In this document: one piece after another, positions 63,383 to 64,000 of the stretch | Numbering within the stretch: position 1 is the stretch's first letter | How the letters are laid out: the number at the start of each line of letters is the position of its first letter | DNA from: Pseudomonas sp. AFG_SD02_1510_Pfu_092 | GTDB lineage: Bacteria > Pseudomonadota > Gammaproteobacteria > Pseudomonadales > Pseudomonadaceae | Assembly: GCF_003331055.1 (NCBI RefSeq) | Contig: NZ_PUQD01000013.1 | Span: 1 to 64,000, forward strand | Direction of reading: 5' to 3' | Length of the DNA: 64,000 nucleotides | Notes under the pieces: generated by a model | Told to the model about the DNA's origin: nothing | Seen by the model: only the letters and a program-made list of their open reading frames with translations | Database searches by the model: none | Made by a program: the position numbers and the translations under genes

Positions 63383-63889
63383 TCATGTTCTTGCCACGGT
63401 GCGGAAACGATACGCCAACAGGCAGCTCAAGGGCAGCACCGCCAGCAGCAGGAACGCCAGCAGGCTCCACTCAGGCAGGGTCAGGTCGAGAAAACTCCAG
63501 GCCAGCGCGTTGCAATCCGGGCCGCCGAACAGCAGCTGCCGAGCCGCCTCGCCCCAGGATTGCTCGATCAGCCGGCCGATAGGCACCGGGCACACCGGCA
63601 AGGCGCCATCGGCCCCCTGCAGCCACACATGGCGTGCGGCAAGCGTCGCCCCGGCCAGCGCACAGCCCAGCGTCGCCCGTGCGTAACAGCGAATGCCCGC
63701 CGTACCCGGTGCGTGTAGCACCGCCGCCAGGCACAGCAGGGCGTACAGCCCCAGCAGCAGGCGCTGGCTGAAGCACAACGGGCACGGCACCAGCCCCAGC
63801 ACGTTTTCCAGGTGGAAGGACGCGGCCAGTACCGCCAGTGCAGCGAGGCAGGCAGGTAGGTAAAAGGTGCGCAAACGGGCCGGCAGCAT
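63383..63889 (-). CDS. dsbB: Disulfide bond formation protein DsbB
   Basis: This inner-membrane protein of 168 residues has four predicted helices. It reoxidises DsbA and passes electrons to quinones. The first catalytic pair is CPLC (residues 36-39); the second loop carries cysteines in LPVCPVPIGRL and GGPDCNALAW. It corresponds to the DsbB copy (dsbH) beside algQ in P. aeruginosa. Alternative upstream starts are not supported. Confidence 0.92.
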   Translation of the reverse strand: MLPARLRTFYLPACLAALAVLAASFHLENVLGLVPCPLCFSQRLLLGLYALLCLAAVLHAPGTAGIRCYARATLGCALAGATLAARHVWLQGADGALPVCPVPIGRLIEQSWGEAARQLLFGGPDCNALAWSFLDLTLPEWSLLAFLLLAVLPLSCLLAYRFRTVART

Positions 63890-64000
63890 GGGCGGTGAAG
63901 GTCCGGGGGCAATGAAGTGGCTTGAAACGGTAGAGGAAAGACGCGCTTTGTTTCAAGGCGCGACAGCAGCGACAAGTCGCTGAATAGCGAAGGAAATTTC

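Overview
The window looks like a chromosomal segment of a Pseudomonas putida-group bacterium. It is GC-rich and packed with P. putida-type REP palindromes. From memory, the order gshA-TetR-ssu-lsfA-porin-tau-betT-cysE-tcy-sfnB/dsz-met-like ABC at one end and algP-FKBP-algQ-dsbB at the other is that of P. putida. All identifications come from reading the translations; no database was searched.

Layout: (1) positions 1-104 are almost pure C and G runs. (2) gshA and a TetR regulator (0.2-2.4 kb). (3) A large organosulfur-scavenging region (2.5-26.5 kb): ssuEADCBF for alkanesulfonates, the 1-Cys peroxiredoxin lsfA, an OprD-family porin, tauABCD for taurine, a BCCT betaine/choline carrier, a serine acetyltransferase, a cystine ABC transporter, two SfnB/DszC-like flavin enzymes, a DszA/NtaA-like monooxygenase and a MetQNI-like ABC transporter. 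(4) Signalling and housekeeping (26.5-35.3 kb): two c-di-GMP proteins around a fatty-acid desaturase, a pseudo-receiver HDOD protein, and gabT/gabD. (5) A sulfate-ester module (35.6-45.6 kb): arylsulfotransferase, TonB receptor SftP, LysR regulator SftR, dioxygenase AtsK, and the AtsR/AtsB/AtsC transporter. (6) An eight-gene GntR-controlled operon (45.6-52.8 kb) holding an AprA-like flavoprotein, an AprB-like ferredoxin, a sulfonate-type ABC transporter, a HEAT-repeat protein and a DUF971 protein. I regard it as the best candidate for an undescribed system. (7) tRNA-Arg(CCG), an M20 dipeptidase, small conserved proteins, an ABC-F ATPase, histone-like AlgP, an FKBP, AlgQ/Rsd and DsbB (53-64 kb).

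How it fits together: when sulfate or cysteine is scarce the cell would import sulfonates, taurine, sulfate esters, cystine and probably other thio-compounds through parallel binding-protein-dependent transporters. Flavin- or 2-oxoglutarate-dependent oxygenases would then release sulfite or sulfate. Two signs support co-regulation. The binding proteins TauA, SsuA, TcyJ, AtsR and the MetQ-like protein, and the enzyme AtsK, contain no cysteine and no methionine apart from the initiator. The operon starts also share AT-rich upstream DNA with TGGAAT or AAAAAGTT elements. The AprAB-like operon lacks this sulfur-sparing composition and has its own GntR regulator and palindromic operator, so it probably answers to a specific substrate rather than to general sulfur starvation.
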